A DNA stretch of 64,000 nucleotides from NCBI RefSeq assembly GCF_004000865.1, contig NZ_BIMB01000017.1:1-64000 (forward strand), written 5' to 3'. Made by a program: the position numbers and the translations under genes. How positions within the stretch are numbered: the first letter of the stretch is position 1; each line of letters begins with the position of its first letter. Below are positions 35,821 through 46,500 of the stretch, piece after piece. This DNA is from Paenibacillus elgii NBRC 100335 (lineage in GTDB: Bacteria > Bacillota > Bacilli > Paenibacillales > NBRC-103111). Under the pieces are notes generated by a model that ran no database searches, was not told where the DNA came from, and saw nothing but the letters and a program-made list of their open reading frames with translations.

Positions 35821-35831
35821 CGGATAAGGAT

Positions 35832-35869
35832 AAAGACTCATACCGGCGTATGCCGGATATGAGTCTTTT
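35832..35869 (+). terminator. Rho-independent terminator after LAL gene
   Basis: A long hairpin pairs AAGACTCAT and GGCATACGCC-type inner arms with ATGAGTCTT, closing on GTAT, and ends in TTTTG. Confidence 0.85.
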
Positions 35870-35908
35870 GTTTGTAGGCCGTTGTACGGCTGAGCGGGTG
35901 AACCGCTT

Positions 35909-36322
35909 TTATTCTTCGTGGTTGAACTGCCACTGGATACCGAATTTATCGGTTAATTGGCCGTAGCATTTGCTCCAGAACGTTTCTTGCAGTTCCATGA
36001 CTACCTTGCCGCCTTCTTTGAGCTTATTGAAATACGTTTTTATTTCATCGATGTTTTTGCTCATGACGGAAAGGCTGATGTTGTTTCCGACGGTGAAAGG
36101 CATACCCGGGAAAACGTCGGAAAACATCACGTCGCTCCCGTTGACGGTAATGCGGGCATGCATGACCAGATGCTTGGCTTCCTCCGGCAGCGTAAACTCC
36201 GGGTTAGGCGGCGCATCGCCGAAGGTCATGATTTGCGGTTTTTCCGTTCCGAAAGCCTCCGCGTAAAATTCGACCGCTTCACGACAATTTCCGTTGAAGT
36301 TCAGATACACATGGATAGCCAT
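35909..36322 (-). CDS. PhnB-like VOC family protein
   Basis: This 137-residue protein fits the PhnB/YjdN type of 3-demethylubiquinone-9 3-methyltransferase-like VOC proteins: MAIHVYLNFNGNCREAVEFY at the start, HLVMHARITVNGSDVMFSD in the middle and DKFGIQWQFNHEE at the end. Despite the family name, catalysis is not established. The ATG at 36322 has AAGGAG before it. The longer open frame upstream is not supported by a ribosome site. It stands alone. Confidence 0.85.
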   Translation of the reverse strand: MAIHVYLNFNGNCREAVEFYAEAFGTEKPQIMTFGDAPPNPEFTLPEEAKHLVMHARITVNGSDVMFSDVFPGMPFTVGNNISLSVMSKNIDEIKTYFNKLKEGGKVVMELQETFWSKCYGQLTDKFGIQWQFNHEE

Positions 36323-36457
36323 TAATTTCGCTCCTTCGTTCGAATAGGATGGTCTGCAAGCACGGGCTATGTTCACGCTTTCGTCATGTAGCCTTGCCTT
36401 TACCAGTATACCTCGAATTAGAGCCATTTTAAACAGCGTCAGGAGTACGGCTTTTCC

Positions 36458-36487
36458 TTGTGGACGATGGTTTTCAGGAATTATAAT
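36458..36487 (+). promoter_or_regulatory. Promoter of the oxidoreductase gene
   Basis: TTGTGG (36458-36463) and TATAAT (36482-36487) are 18 bases apart, 52 bases before the coding start at 36539. Confidence 0.6.
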
Positions 36488-36538
36488 AAAACAAGCAAAA
36501 ATTTTCAGGTTGTATTCAAAAGAACAGAGGTAGCTTTC

Positions 36539-37522
36539 ATGGAATCCAATGTTGTTCGTTATTACCGTTTCGGTGAACCTAGCGAGGTGCTGCAGATCGA
36601 AAAAAAGCCGCCGCTTGAGCCGGGACCGGGCGAAATCTCCGTCAAAATGCGGGCGCGGCCCGTTAATCCGTCGGACGTGATCCCGATTCGGGGAGCGTAT
36701 TCTCACCGGATTACGTTGCCCGCAGTCCCGGGTTACGAGGGGGTAGGGGTGGTGGAAGCCGTAGGGCCGGGAGTTTCGAAGCAAATGTTAGGGAAGCGCG
36801 TCCTGCCTCTGCAAGGCGACGGCACGTGGCAGGACTATGTGACAGCCCCTGCCAAATTCGCCGTTCCCGTACCGGAAGACATCGACGACCATACGGCTTG
36901 CCAGCTTTATATTAACCCGGTTACCGCTTGGCTGATCTGCCGCATGGCGCTCCGGTTAACGCACGGGGATGTGTTGGTTGTCAATGCGGCGGGTTCCGCT
37001 ATCGGGAGAATTTTTGCCCAATTGTCGCCTATTTTCGCTTACCGGATGATTGCGCTGACGCGTAGCGACCGCCATACCTCCGAGCTGCTGCGTCTTGGGG
37101 CGGCCTGTGTGTTTAACACGGCGGAAGACTCCGTCCAGGAGCGAATTTTAGAAGCTACGGCAGGCCAAGGCGCCACAGCGGCCATCGACAGTATCGGTGG
37201 ACCCGAAGGCGAAAAGCTGGTGCGCTGCGTGAAGACGGACGGAACGGTCCTAAGCATCGGGCTGCTATCAGGTATTCCGGCCGTGTGGCATGAAGCGGTT
37301 CGGGGAACGCAGGTCCGTGTCCTGCCGTTTTATCTCCGGCAATGGGTGCGGAATTCGTCGCAGGAGGAATGGGAGGCGGCTTTTGAGCAAGTGCTGCGTC
37401 TCGTGCAGGAGAACAAGCTGGCGATGACGCAGATCGGAGCCAGATTTGAATTGACGGACGTCAAAAGGGCGATCCATGCCGCAGAATCGGGCATCCGCGG
37501 AAAAGTTCTATTGTTGAGCTAA
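36539..37522 (+). CDS. Zinc-free medium-chain dehydrogenase/reductase (quinone oxidoreductase or MECR-like)
   Basis: This 327-residue enzyme has an N-terminal GroES-like domain (PVNPSDVIPIRGAY, VPGYEGVGVVEAVG) and a Rossmann domain with VNAAGSAIGRIFAQL, the NADPH-binding site. The zinc-binding Cys and His of alcohol dehydrogenases are missing, so it belongs with quinone oxidoreductases and mitochondrial-type enoyl-CoA reductases, which reduce double bonds with NADPH. The substrate cannot be told from the sequence. The ATG at 36539 follows AGAGGT. The next gene begins 87 bases later without a visible terminator and may be co-transcribed. Confidence 0.85.
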   Translation: MESNVVRYYRFGEPSEVLQIEKKPPLEPGPGEISVKMRARPVNPSDVIPIRGAYSHRITLPAVPGYEGVGVVEAVGPGVSKQMLGKRVLPLQGDGTWQDYVTAPAKFAVPVPEDIDDHTACQLYINPVTAWLICRMALRLTHGDVLVVNAAGSAIGRIFAQLSPIFAYRMIALTRSDRHTSELLRLGAACVFNTAEDSVQERILEATAGQGATAAIDSIGGPEGEKLVRCVKTDGTVLSIGLLSGIPAVWHEAVRGTQVRVLPFYLRQWVRNSSQEEWEAAFEQVLRLVQENKLAMTQIGARFELTDVKRAIHAAESGIRGKVLLLS

Positions 37523-37609
37523 TAAAGCAGTCTCACCGGATGCGGCAGGAGATGAACGCGCTATGGAGAAAAAGATAAGAAAGATGTTGATTCGCTGGGA
37601 GGCAAGGCA

Positions 37610-39667
37610 ATGAACGAGAAAGAGAATAAAGCGACAGAAATCGTGCGGGGCGTCTGCTCATTGGACTGTCCTGATCAGTGCGGCTTGCTTCTGCACAAAG
37701 AAGCGGGGCGAATCGTGAAGGTGGAGGGAGATCCCGCGCATCCGATGACGCAGGGCGATATATGCAACAAAGTGCGCCATATGACCGAGCGCTTGTATGA
37801 CCCGGCCCGTCTTCGCTATCCAATGAAACGAACGGGGAAGAAGGGAGACGGCGCGTTCGAGCGTATCTCGTGGGAGGAAGCGATTGAGACGATCGTGTCC
37901 AAATGGAAGACGCTTATCGCGACGGAAGGGGCGGAAAGCATTCTGCCGTACAGCTTTTACGGGAATATGGGGAGAATCGGAGCGGAAGGCATGGACCGGC
38001 GTTTTTTCCACCGCATGGGGGCCAGCCGGCTTGAGCAAACGATATGCGAAGCCGCGGGAACGGAAGGGTACCGTTATACGATGGGCGGCAGCTACGGGAC
38101 GTCCCCGGAGGATACGGTCCACGCCAAGCTGATTGTGATGTGGGGCATTAATGCGGTAAGCACCAATCTGCACCAGATCGTGCTTGCGGAGAAGGCGCGC
38201 AAGAACGGCGCCCGTATCGTGGCGATCGACGTTCACCGCAACCGGACGGCCAAATGGGCGGATTGGTTCATTCCGATTCGCCCGGGAACGGATGCCGCTC
38301 TTGCGCTTGGCCTGATGCATATTTTGTTCGAAGAGGGCATGACGGACGAAACGTTCTTACAAACCTATACGGTCGGACATGAAAAGCTCCGTCAGCATGT
38401 GAAGTCGTATGATCCGGAATTCGTATCCTCCGTTACGGGCGTCCCAGTGGAAGACATTTATGAGCTTGCCCGGCTGTACGGCCGCACGACTCCGTCCTTC
38501 ATTCGGATCGGCAATGGAATTCAGCACCATGACAACGGAGGGATGTGCGTTCGAACGATCGCCTGTCTTCCGGCGCTGACAGGCCAATGGATGCATCGCG
38601 GCGGCGGGGCGATCAAGGGCAACGGCAGTTATTTGGACTTCAACAAAGCGGCACTGCAGCGTCCGCAATTGCGCAAGCAACCGGCCCGCTCCGTCAATAT
38701 GAATCAGCTGGGAAATGCGCTGCTGGAGCTAGATCCGCCGATCCGTTCGCTGTACGTGTACAATTCGAATCCGGCGGTCGTTGCCCCGCATGCCGGCAAA
38801 GTACGGCAAGGGCTGATGCGCGAAGATTTGTTCACGGTGGTACATGACTTGTTTCTTACGGAGACTGCACGGTACGCCGATCTGGTGCTCCCGGCGACGT
38901 CTTCCTTCGAGAACCATGATATTTACCGTTCCTACTGGCATCATTACGTACAAATCCAACAACCAGCCATTGAGCCTTACGGCGAAAGCAAGTCCAATCC
39001 GGACGTCTTCCGGCTGCTGGCCCAGGGCATGGGCTTCGAGGAAGAGGCTTTGCGCGATTCGGACGAGGATATGATCCGGCAGGCGCTGAACAATCCGGTC
39101 AATCCGAATCTAGAGAGCATTACGTATGAGCGGCTTCTGGAGGAGCAGTACGTGAGAGCGAACGTCCGGCCGCTGTTTCCGGGCAAGCTGCCTACGCCGA
39201 GCGGAAAGATCGAGCTCTACTCCAGGGCGATGGAGCTAAAGGGCCTTCCGCCGCTGCCTACGTACACGCCGCTGCAGACAGACGAGGAAGAGGCTTTGCG
39301 GTTTCAATTTATCCCGGCGCCCAATCACAATTTCTTAAACTCGACGTTCTCGCATAATGCAAAGCATGTCCGGCTGGAAGGCGACGAGCCGAAGCTCTAC
39401 ATGCATACGGAAGACGCCGAGAGCTTGGGAATCCGGAGCGGCGAACGTGTCCGGGTCTGGAACTCGCGCGGCTCGTGCGAGCTAACCGCGATAGTGGGCG
39501 ACGACGTTGTTCGCGGTACCGTTGTCAGCCAGGGCTTATGGGCGGACGCGGAAGGAAACAGTCGCTTGGTGAATGCTCTCACCCCGGACAGGCTGGCAGA
39601 TATGGGCGGTGGGGCTGTCTTTTTCTCGGGACGGGTACAAGTGGAGAAGCTTGAGAACGCCAGCTAG
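37610..39667 (+). CDS. Molybdopterin oxidoreductase (YyaE-like)
   Basis: This 685-residue enzyme belongs to the DMSO-reductase/formate dehydrogenase group. The N-terminus carries a 4Fe-4S motif (CSLDCPDQC then DICNK: Cys 16, 20, 24 and 51) followed by the molybdopterin domain (GNMGRIGAEGMDRRFFHRMG) and a C-terminal guanine-dinucleotide-binding domain (NHNFLNSTFSHNAKHV). It should use Mo-bis-MGD for a two-electron transfer. The organisation and length match Bacillus YyaE, whose substrate is not known. No accessory electron-transfer subunit is adjacent. GGGAGG lies before the ATG. It ends at a clear terminator. Confidence 0.9.
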   Translation: MNEKENKATEIVRGVCSLDCPDQCGLLLHKEAGRIVKVEGDPAHPMTQGDICNKVRHMTERLYDPARLRYPMKRTGKKGDGAFERISWEEAIETIVSKWKTLIATEGAESILPYSFYGNMGRIGAEGMDRRFFHRMGASRLEQTICEAAGTEGYRYTMGGSYGTSPEDTVHAKLIVMWGINAVSTNLHQIVLAEKARKNGARIVAIDVHRNRTAKWADWFIPIRPGTDAALALGLMHILFEEGMTDETFLQTYTVGHEKLRQHVKSYDPEFVSSVTGVPVEDIYELARLYGRTTPSFIRIGNGIQHHDNGGMCVRTIACLPALTGQWMHRGGGAIKGNGSYLDFNKAALQRPQLRKQPARSVNMNQLGNALLELDPPIRSLYVYNSNPAVVAPHAGKVRQGLMREDLFTVVHDLFLTETARYADLVLPATSSFENHDIYRSYWHHYVQIQQPAIEPYGESKSNPDVFRLLAQGMGFEEEALRDSDEDMIRQALNNPVNPNLESITYERLLEEQYVRANVRPLFPGKLPTPSGKIELYSRAMELKGLPPLPTYTPLQTDEEEALRFQFIPAPNHNFLNSTFSHNAKHVRLEGDEPKLYMHTEDAESLGIRSGERVRVWNSRGSCELTAIVGDDVVRGTVVSQGLWADAEGNSRLVNALTPDRLADMGGGAVFFSGRVQVEKLENAS

Positions 39668-39706
39668 TCGAGAGGGTTTCATACGTCAACACAGTCGTTT
39701 AATGCG

Positions 39707-39752
39707 GATATCCCTGGAAGAAGCCATTGTGCTTCGTCCGGGGATATTTTTT
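39707..39752 (+). terminator. Rho-independent terminator after molybdopterin gene
   Basis: GATATCCC and the GGGGATAT arm form the stem across a roughly 25-base loop with inner pairing (GAAGC/GCTTC), followed by TTTTTT. Confidence 0.75.
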
Positions 39753-39802
39753 ATCCGCCAACGTTTTAAGCGTATAGAACCGTCGGGGGAGTAGAACGTC
39801 AT

Positions 39803-40105
39803 TCATGTCGTTTCGTTTTTAAATGATAACCCGGCTTCCTTTAATGCAGTCCTGAGTTTAGGTAAGGATACCGGCCCCATACCGTGAAATTGCAAGATCT
39901 CTCGTTCACTATATTTTGAGAGTTGATGCAAAGAAGTTATCCCATTGTGTTCTAGCGCGCGTCTTGCCGGTGCCGAGAGAAGGGATAGAAAACCGTTTTC
40001 GGGTTTGCGTTCTTGTTCACAGGTCGGGCAGGTGGGACAATCGGTGCTTTTATAGTATTGGTGTCCATTGCTGCAAGTTCTTAACGTTTTTTTTGAAGCT
40101 GCCAT
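39803..40105 (-). CDS. SOS-controlled protein with zinc knuckle and alpha-CTD-like domain
   Basis: This 100-residue protein has an N-terminal Cys-rich segment (C11, H15, C23, C26, C29 in CSNGHQYYKSTDCPTCPTC) likely to bind zinc and a C-terminal domain (NGITSLHQLSKYSEREILQF, then GPVSLPKLRTALKEAG) that resembles the helix-hairpin-helix domain of the RNA polymerase alpha C-terminus. Both modules suggest DNA or transcription-complex binding. AAAAGGAG precedes the ATG at 40105; in-frame sequence further upstream carries the promoter. The promoter holds a LexA box, so it should be induced by DNA damage. The role is unknown. Confidence 0.8.
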   Translation of the reverse strand: MAASKKTLRTCSNGHQYYKSTDCPTCPTCEQERKPENGFLSLLSAPARRALEHNGITSLHQLSKYSEREILQFHGMGPVSLPKLRTALKEAGLSFKNETT

Positions 40106-40156
40106 TTTACATCGCTCCTTTTCTGAAGGAAGAAGTTCCGAACCATCGTTAAGACT

Positions 40157-40186
40157 ATTATAGAACGAATGTTCGCGGATGATCAA
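40157..40186 (-). promoter_or_regulatory. LexA-controlled promoter (SOS box in spacer)
   Basis: On the minus strand TTGATC (40181-40186) and TATAAT (40157-40162) are 18 bases apart and the spacer contains CGAACATTCGTTC (40163-40175), a CGAAC-N4-GTTC LexA site placed exactly as in the promoter at 3546-3574. Confidence 0.75.
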
Positions 40187-40280
40187 CAATGGAATGAAGA
40201 CTGTTGATCGGTCCCCCTCAAAAGTATTGTTATGGGCAACGTCTTTACAAAATCCTAAGAAATATATTGGCGAAAAACGG

Positions 40281-40309
40281 TTGACATGGATTGGGAAATG
40301 AAATATATT
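40281..40309 (+). promoter_or_regulatory. Promoter of the GH8 surface-protein gene
   Basis: TTGACA (40281-40286) and TATATT (40304-40309) are 17 bases apart. The transcript would carry an untranslated leader of about 215 bases. Confidence 0.75.
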
Positions 40310-40315
40310 CTGGGG

Positions 40316-40535
40316 GCTAGGATCTTCGGTCTTTGAAGTTTATAGCGCTTTTATTTTTTCGTGAAAGTATAAACGTTTTAATTTTCAAAGACGGGATGAC
40401 TTCGAATGAAAGCGCATAATATCAAGGGAGGAGGACAGAGTACGGCAGCTTATAGCCGGATGAGGACCGAGAAGGAGATGCAAGGCCACGCAGTAAGCAG
40501 TATTCCAACTTCATGTTAGAAAGGAATTTCTCATC
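40316..40535 (+). promoter_or_regulatory. Long structured leader with CcpA-like sites
   Basis: The leader contains a long hairpin (GTCTTTGAA and GTTTATA at 40329-40344 pairing with TATAAAC at 40368-40374 and TTCAAAGAC at 40384-40392). Three sequences resemble the CcpA cre consensus TGWAANCGNTNWCA: TATAGCGCTTTTAT (40341-40354), TATAAACGTTTTAA (40368-40381) and TGAAAGCGCATAAT (40407-40420). Downstream cre sites would act as roadblocks under glucose excess. It does not match any riboswitch class I know. The rest, to the ribosome site AAAGGAA, shows only a small CGGC/GCCG hairpin. Confidence 0.5.
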
Positions 40536-43500
40536 ATGAACAACCATGCAAGAAGAACCGGAAACCGCATGCTTTCGCTCTTATTGACGCTTGTCCTGTT
40601 AACGCTCCAATTTGCGGGTGTGGCATCCGCTGACGTATCGCCGGTTTCCTCCACCTTGGCGGAATGGAAATATAGCGCGAATCCGGCCGATCAAAGCGTA
40701 TTCACCGCAACTTACGGCCTCTACAAGGGCAGCTCCGCCCTTCAGGCGGTTCCTGCCAGGGCTACGGAAACGTTCGGCTGGGACGATAGCCTCCAAGCGA
40801 TCCGCTATCAAGGCTGGCACGAAGAGACAGGGAAGGAAAAATATTGGCTTGCCACCGTCTCTACGAAGGAGTTCCAGCAGATCACGCTATCTTCCGAGCA
40901 GCAGGGCAGGGGATCGACCGGTCCGCGCGATTTTCGGGTGCAATTCAGCACGGACGGGCAGCAGTGGACCAATCTGACGGGTGACGGCACAGGCTTACCC
41001 GATCTCGTCATGAATAAGGACACAGCCACGCGGTTAACCGACGTGCCTTTGCCAGGTGTCGCGAGCGACCGGGAGCGCCTGTACATACGCTGGCTTGTCG
41101 TTTCAAATGTGAGCACGAGCGGGACGGCCATCGGGGAATCCGGCTCCAGCCAGCTCATCAGCGTCACCGTCAAGGGGGTGCGCAAGGGCTCGTCCTCCGA
41201 CGTGACGGCACCGACTGTGCCTGCGGGACTTAGCGGGCAAGCGATATCCGATACATCGATCCGGCTGACCTGGACGGCCTCTACGGACAATGTCGGAGTC
41301 GCAGGCTACAACATTTACCGCGAGGGCGTAAAAGTCGGGACGGCGCCAGCCGCATCCTACGAAGACACCGGACTTGCGGCCAAGAACTACACGTACCATG
41401 TGACGGCTTACGATGGGGCGGGTAACGAATCGGATGCGAGCAGCCGGATCGCAGTTTCGACACTTGCGGCGGCATCCCGTCAAAAGGTTGCGGAATGGAC
41501 CTTCGCGGGCGCCGGGTCTGACGGCGTGTGGCCGGCCACGGACGGCGCCTACAAGTCGGCGTCGACGTTTAGCAATATCGGCGGCGTATTGGAGGCCTAC
41601 GACAGCGACAAACAAGCGATCAGCTATCAAGGCTGGGACAACGGCAGCGGCAGCAAATATTGGCTGGCGACCGTCTCGACGAAAGGGTTCGAGCAGATTG
41701 CGCTGTCCTCGCAGCAAAACTCCTCGGGCTCGGGCCCGCGCGATTTTAAGGTGCAAATCAGCACCGATAAGCGGACATGGACAGACGTGCCGAATACGGA
41801 CCTGACGATGGTCACTTCCAGCTTCAATTGCGCGAACCAGTCGTGCAAGCTGATCGATGCGTCTCTTCCGGCGGAAGCCGACAATCGGGATATCCTGTAT
41901 ATCCGCTGGATTGTCCGCTCGGATACGAATACGAAAGGTTCCTCGGGCATCGGCGGGTCCGGCTCCAGCCGGATCAAGGATGTCCGGGTATCGGGCAAAC
42001 GGATCGACGGCGCGCCGATTGTCATCCCGACGATCGATACGGCGGGGCTGCCCAAGGACGGCGCTGTTCAAGTGTCGGCGGCCGCCCCGGTGTCGGTGAC
42101 CTTCAATAAGCCGATCGCGCTGAATCCCGGATATGAAGCGGCGATTGTCGACGATCACAACCGGACGCTTGCTCCGGTCACGCTTGAGATTGTCAATCAG
42201 GTCACGCTGAACATCCAGCATCCGAGTTTTGTGTACGGCAAGACGTACACGGTGAAGCTTCCGAAGGAGCTCATTCGTGGCAAGGACGACCAAGTTCCGC
42301 TCGCCCGGGATATCGTCTGGAGCTTTACGGTGCAGGATTCGCCTTACATGCCGAAGCTGATCAACATGACGTTGAACGGCGATGCCCGAACAAGTCTCGC
42401 GTTTGCCTGGTACACCGATGTGAAGACGGGAACGGTCGTTCAGGTGGCCGAGGCCGACAAAGTGAAGGACGGTGTATTTCCGGAAGCCGGAGCCGTTGCA
42501 TATACAGGTAGCGTGGAGGAAATCGAGACTTTCATGAAGAAAAGCGACCGGGAAACCGGCCGGAAGACGAAATTTATGAGTCATAAAGCGGTCGCAGACG
42601 GGTTGAAGCCGGGAACCGCCTACAAGTTCCGCGTAGGCAACGGCGAGCCGGACGGCTGGAGCGCCGTCGGGTCGTTCAAGACGGATGCGGGCAAACAGGC
42701 GGGCTACCGTTTTATAGCCGGATCGGACTCCCAATCCTCCAGCAAATCGGGATTCGAGCCGTGGGGCGATACGTTCAGAAAAGCGATCGATCATATCGGC
42801 GATCCCAAATTTTTGATCAACGCCGGGGACTTGGTGGATAACGGAGATTTGGAGGAGCAATGGCAGTGGATGCTGGGAGCGGCGCAGAACGAGCTGCTGA
42901 ACGTACCTTTCGTCCCCGTGCTTGGCGGACATGAGGTTCAGGACTACGACGGAGACGAAACGACGCCGAACAACAACTTCTACAATCACTTCAACCTGCC
43001 GAAGCAGGAGGTGGAAGGCACTCACGAAGGGTCGGTCTACTCGTTCGAATATGGCGATGCGCTGTATCTGGTGTTCAACTCCCAGTTTGTCGGCGGACTG
43101 GCGCAGAACGGAGTCGACGTGGAGTGGGCCGATAAACAGTTCTGGGATCAAGTCGCGTGGATGAAAAATACGGTCGCGAGGAGCGACAAGAAATGGAAGT
43201 TCGTCACCTTCCACAAAGGCCCTTATTCGGCGGGTGACAATGCAGGCGAATGGGAGGACGAACGGGTTCAATTTTACCGCAAGTATCTGATTCCCGTTTT
43301 CGACGAGATGGGCATCGACATGGTGTTCGAAGCGCACGATCACATGTATATGAGATCGTTCCAGATGTACAACGATAAGATCATTCCCGCAAGTCAGCTG
43401 ACGTTTGACCAGGAAGGTAATGCCGTGAATCCGAAAGGCACGGTTTACCTGATGTCCAATGCGTTCGGCAATAAATTTTACGAAAAGTATGTCGATAAGA

Positions 43501-46500
43501 ACGGCGTTCCTTATGACGATTTTTTTGCAGCCATCGATACCCAGCCGTTCAAAAAAATGTTTACCGATGTCTCCGTCTCGGATGAGGTGCTCAAATTTAC
43601 AGCCTACACGGCGGCGGTCGAAGACGAGAAGCCGGGGGATAGCGGGGTGCAAGCCTACGACCGGTACGGCATTCGGAGAACGGACGGCAAGCCTGCGAAG
43701 GTGGAGGACGCCAAAGTTCAAGTCACCGGCAATCAAGCCGTCCTTTCGTGGAAGGCTCCTGCCGCCAGCGCCGAGCCGGTCAGAGGCTTCCGGATCTATG
43801 AGAAGAACGATAAGGTGAAAACGCATTGGAGCGTCTATGTTCCGGCCGGGGCGCAAGCGGAGTACACCTATGCAATTGCCGACATTAACCCCGCGAAAAA
43901 ATACGATTTCGTCGTGAAAGCGGTCGGTGCGAGAATCAATTCCGATGCGGTCGAAGTCAGTACGCAGGATGGACCGATCGATTCTGATCCGCCTTCGGCG
44001 CCAACGAGCTTGACCGGGAACGCGGTTTCCGCTTTTCAAATTCAGTTGAACTGGAAGGCGTCCGCCGGAAAAACGGAAGCGGCAGGCTACAACATCTACC
44101 GTAACGGCGTCAAAGTCGGCACGACAACGGCGACCTCCTACAGCGATACGGGATTAAAGCCCGCTACGAGCTACAGCTACGAAGTGAAGGCGTATAATGC
44201 GGAAACGATCGAGTCGCTGCCAAGCAACCGGATCGAAGTCGCGACCAAGCCTGCGTCCTCCGGAGACGGACCGTTCAAGGCGTACCCGCAGCATACCGTG
44301 TATGCGGGCGATTCGATCAAGCCGAATCATGTGACGCAAGCCGAAATGGACGCCACGGTGACCCGGTTGTACAAGGAATGGAAGGCAAAATATTTGAAGC
44401 GAAACCCTTATGACCCTACGCAATACTACGTATGGTATGCGGATGGGGATTGGTTCAAAGACGGGGAAATTACCGTCTCGGAGGCCCACGGGTACGGCAT
44501 GCTGATCACCGCGCTGATGGCGGGGCATGATCCGGAGGCAAAGACTTATTTTGACGGCATGTACCAGTATTTCCGGGCGCATCCAAGCGCCGTTAACCCG
44601 CAGCTGATGGCATGGCAGCAGGCGGATAACGGCAGCGCCATCGTCGACATCAACGGCGCGGATTCCGCAACGGACGGGGATATGGACATTGCGTACGCGT
44701 TGCTGCTGGCCGACCGGCAGTGGGGAAGCGCGGGCGAAATCAACTATTTGGAGCAGGCCCGCAAGGTGATCGACGCGATCATGGAAAGCGAAGTCAACCA
44801 TACGGAATGGACCTTGAAGCTCGCCGATTGGGCGAAGGACGAGGACCCGATGTACGGCAAAGCTTCCCGTCCATCCGATTTCATGCTCCAGCACTTGAAG
44901 GATTTCCGGATCGTATCCGGCGATAGCCGCTGGGACAAAGTGATCGACCAAACGTACCGCATGATCCGGAGCGTGCATGAGAAGTACAGTCCGAATTCCG
45001 GACTGCTGCCCGATTTTGTCTTCAAGGATACGGACGGCCAATTCAAGCCGGTAAGCGAGAAGAAATGGGATACCGGGAACGGATATTTCCTGGAAGGCGA
45101 GCATGACGGGGACTATAATTACAACGCCTCCCGGGTGCCATGGCGGCTTGGCACCGATTTCCTTCTGACCGGAGATCGGCGGGCGAAAGAGCAGCTCGGC
45201 CGGTTGAACGGCTGGATTCGCGCGAAAACCGGCGGCAAACCGGAAGGCATCAAGGCCGGCTATAAGCTGGACGGTTCAGCGGCGTTAGGCGAGGATGCGG
45301 ATCTTTCGTTCTCCGCGCCGTTTATGGTCAGCGCCATGACCGACTCGTCCAATCAGCAGTGGCTGAACGATTTATGGGATTACAATGCGGCCATTTCGAC
45401 GGAAGACGCGCTTTATTTCGGCAACAACCTCCGGCTGCTGAGCATGCTGGTCGTTTCCGGCAACTGGTGGACGCCGGCCATCGTCGACACCGAGTCGCCG
45501 ACGGAACCGACCATCGAGCGGGCCGAAGCCGTATCCGATTCCGCCATCGATCTGAAGTGGACGGGAGCGACGGATAACTTCGGGATTGCGGGCTACAAAA
45601 TTTACCGAAACAATACGGAAATCTACACGACGACGAAGACCGAATTCCGGGACACCGGACTTTCGCCGAATACGACTTACCGTTACTTTGTGATGGCTTT
45701 CGATGCAGCGGGCAATTATTCGAAAATAAGCAATGTGCGAGTGGTGTCCACCTTAAGCGACTCCGGCTCCGATTCGGATTCGAGCGGGTCCGGCGGTTCA
45801 GGTGGGGGAAGCGGCGGCGGTTCATCGGCTGCAACTGACGGGAAGCTGTCGATCCCGGCAGGCGGCTCGGGCACCACAAGCTTAGGGAACGCAATCACCG
45901 TCACCGTACCGGCGGGAGCGGCCGATCAGGCGTTGACGCTGACCGTGGAGAAAGTGGCGGACCCGTCAAAGTTCCTTACTCAGCAAGAGACAAAGCTCAG
46001 TCCGGTGTTTGAACTGACGAAAAACTTTACCGGCTTGTTCAAAAAGCCAGTTACGCTGACGATCGCTTTCGATCCGTCGCTGCTGCGGAGCAACCAGACA
46101 CCTGCCGTGTTCGTTTACGACGGCGAGAAGAAGCAGTGGACGAATATCGGAGGCACGGTCGACGGTTCCACGATCAAGGTGAACGTGGACGATACGGGTA
46201 TCTTTGCGGTGTTCGCCGTCGATAAGAAAGCTGGCGATGTTTCGGCGGAGCCGAAGCCGGTATCGTTTACCGATACCGTAGGGCATTGGGCGGAAGGCAT
46301 CATCCGGCAAGCGGTGACAAGCGGTATCGTTACGGGATACCCGGACGGTTCCTTTAAACCGGATCATGTCATCACCCGGGCCGAATTTGCCGTCATGCTG
46401 GCCGGGACGATGAAGCTTGGGCAGGAGGGCGACGCTCTTACGTTCGCCGACCGTTCCGAAATCGGCGCCTGGGCGGAGAAAGCTGTGGCGCAGGCCGTCC

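Noticed and set aside
40316..40535. Possible riboswitch (c-di-AMP, cobalamin or c-di-GMP class) in the long leader
   Set aside because: None of the conserved core sequences of these classes could be found. It is kept only as an unclassified structured leader.
41103..44039. 978-codon open frame opposite the GH8/phosphatase gene
   Set aside because: It is an antisense shadow: the sense gene has clear conserved domains across the whole stretch, and the antisense protein is Arg/His-rich with no recognisable domain or ribosome site.
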